Of a stretch of DNA of 64,000 bases, positions 62,871-64,000 are shown in pieces. Positions within the stretch are counted from its first letter, which is position 1. Each line of letters opens with the position of its first letter. The notes under the pieces were generated by a model that did not search any database, was not told where the DNA came from, and saw only the letters and a list, made by a program, of their open reading frames with translations. Location: positions 11,470,001-11,534,000 of the forward strand of contig OX442316.1 in NCBI GenBank assembly GCA_949358305.1. The letters are read 5' to 3'. The position numbers were made by a program, and so were the translations under genes. Origin of the DNA: Strigamia acuminata (taxonomy: Eukaryota > Arthropoda > Chilopoda > Geophilomorpha > Linotaeniidae).

Positions 62871-64000
62871 CTGCAAAGGGCAAAGGGCCGGATGTTGGTC
62901 ATGGGACAAGATATTTCGTTATTCTATTTCTAGTCGGAGGTGCGAGCCACAACCACAGTAAAGAGTTGCATCAAATGATCAATTCACACCAAACAATTTT
63001 ACAAAACTAAACTAGAAAGCTTTTCCAATTCTTTTTTTCTAAAAATATTTGTTGGTGTAAATTGTTCATTTTTTAATTCACATTTTCAAACAAAACGCAC
63101 CGCCACTGATTTCAAATTAAAATCCCTCCTTTCTTTCTTTTAGAGACAACGATTGTATAATTCCATCACCGGTTAAAGCTTACTCAACAAAACTCTAATC
63201 TCTGCACCCCACAGTCTCAACTCGTATTTGGGTTCAATTTCCTTCTCGCACTTTCCATTGATCGTGCAAATGTGGTGATAAGAACGATGGTGAAACCGAA
63301 TCAAAATGCACTTTTTTCTTTTTCTGTTTCTCTTTTCCTTACCCTACCTTTCATTTTTTCTCTGCCCTCCGATTTCGCTTCTTCTTCCAGGTCACTCGAA
63401 TTGTTTGACTGATGATAATCTCAAGCTCCAACAAAAGATTTTAACTTCCACCACAGCCAAAGAAAAAAACAAAAATCAATGACGAGGTGATTCAAGCAAC
63501 AACTAAAACCTTTCGCCTTTTATGTCAGATGTAATTTTTACGACAAAGTGCCATATCAAAATTTTACGCCACTTTACAAGTATTAAATATTCATGAAGAA
63601 TTATACATCGTTGTCTCCAAAATAAAAAAAATCAATCATCGAGCGACACAAACACAAAATCAATAAACGACTATATACTAATTTCAATTGAACACAAAAA
63701 AACCTAGCAAAATCCTGATAAAATCACTTCAATTCTCCTTAATCCCTTTTATTTATACACATAAATATAAATAAATCAGGAAATTTATTGTACGATTCTT
63801 TGCCTCAAATCCACGGACATCTTCTTGTCTTTGATCTTATCGTGGAGAAAAAAAGTGAACAATTCCGTTATCAGGAGTCGACCAGGTAGAAACCATTCTG
63901 ACATTTGACATTTAGCTTTGAAAACTTGACCCTCAGATTTATGAGCTGTGATCACGAGCTGGGCTCTAGTGTGCCATTCAAACTATAGAGCGCAATAGCC
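62871..64000 (-). other. Dscam intron upstream of the visible Ig7 array
   Basis: At least 1.13 kb without an Ig-like exon or element. Further variants and the constant exon preceding the array are presumed to lie beyond the right edge. Confidence 0.5.

Overview
The window is AT-rich eukaryotic DNA, almost certainly from an arthropod. It holds the 3' two thirds of a Down syndrome cell adhesion molecule (Dscam) gene on the minus strand. Twenty-seven exon steps were traced by hand from splice sites and phases. They give one unbroken frame of about 4.13 kb (1,376 codons including the stop) in the Dscam order Ig7, Ig8, Ig9, FNIII 1-4, Ig10, FNIII 5-6, transmembrane segment, cytoplasmic tail. The Ig7 position is occupied by four alternative exons of exactly 288 nt, which is the arthropod signature of mutually exclusive Dscam splicing (the Drosophila exon 9 cluster). 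The species cannot be fixed from the sequence. The long AT-rich introns and small visible array are compatible with many pancrustaceans.

Layout, by + strand coordinate. 1-750: first coding exon of a second minus-strand gene (signal peptide), whose body lies beyond the left edge. 750-19,139: long intergenic stretch or Dscam 3' UTR with no convincing gene, one perfect X-box-like palindrome, two exon-like segments and one small TA-flanked transposon. 19,140-33,470: Dscam cytoplasmic and transmembrane exons, spread over large introns that carry a second TA-flanked transposon and a tandem duplication. 33,543-35,161: FNIII 6, FNIII 5 and the second half of Ig10. 35,162-49,323: one intron, most of it an 11.9 kb Ty3/Gypsy-type LTR retrotransposon (37,347-49,263, + strand, antisense to Dscam). 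49,324-57,901: first half of Ig10, FNIII 4 to 1, Ig9, Ig8. 60,353-62,870: the four-exon Ig7 array. 62,871-64,000: further intron; upstream Dscam exons, and possibly more Ig7 variants, lie beyond the right edge.

The retrotransposon looks structurally intact: about 1.7 kb LTRs, primer binding site, gag with a CCHC knuckle, and a pol frame with protease, reverse transcriptase, RNase H and integrase, joined by a textbook -1 frameshift heptamer and stem. It has no env. Its two LTRs are mosaic: the first roughly 530 bp have diverged visibly while the last 1,171 bp appear identical, and no target-site duplication is visible. Its untranslated leader is unusually long and carries an array of degenerate hairpin-like repeats.

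The points most worth following are the Ig7 array with a 54-nt in-frame gap between two variants, a probable GC-AG donor at the transmembrane exon whose read-through would give a short-tailed receptor, a paired-donor arrangement that couples reading phase to tail-exon choice, a YDEP motif that fits Nck/Dock SH2 binding, and the retrotransposon's leader array and LTR mosaic.
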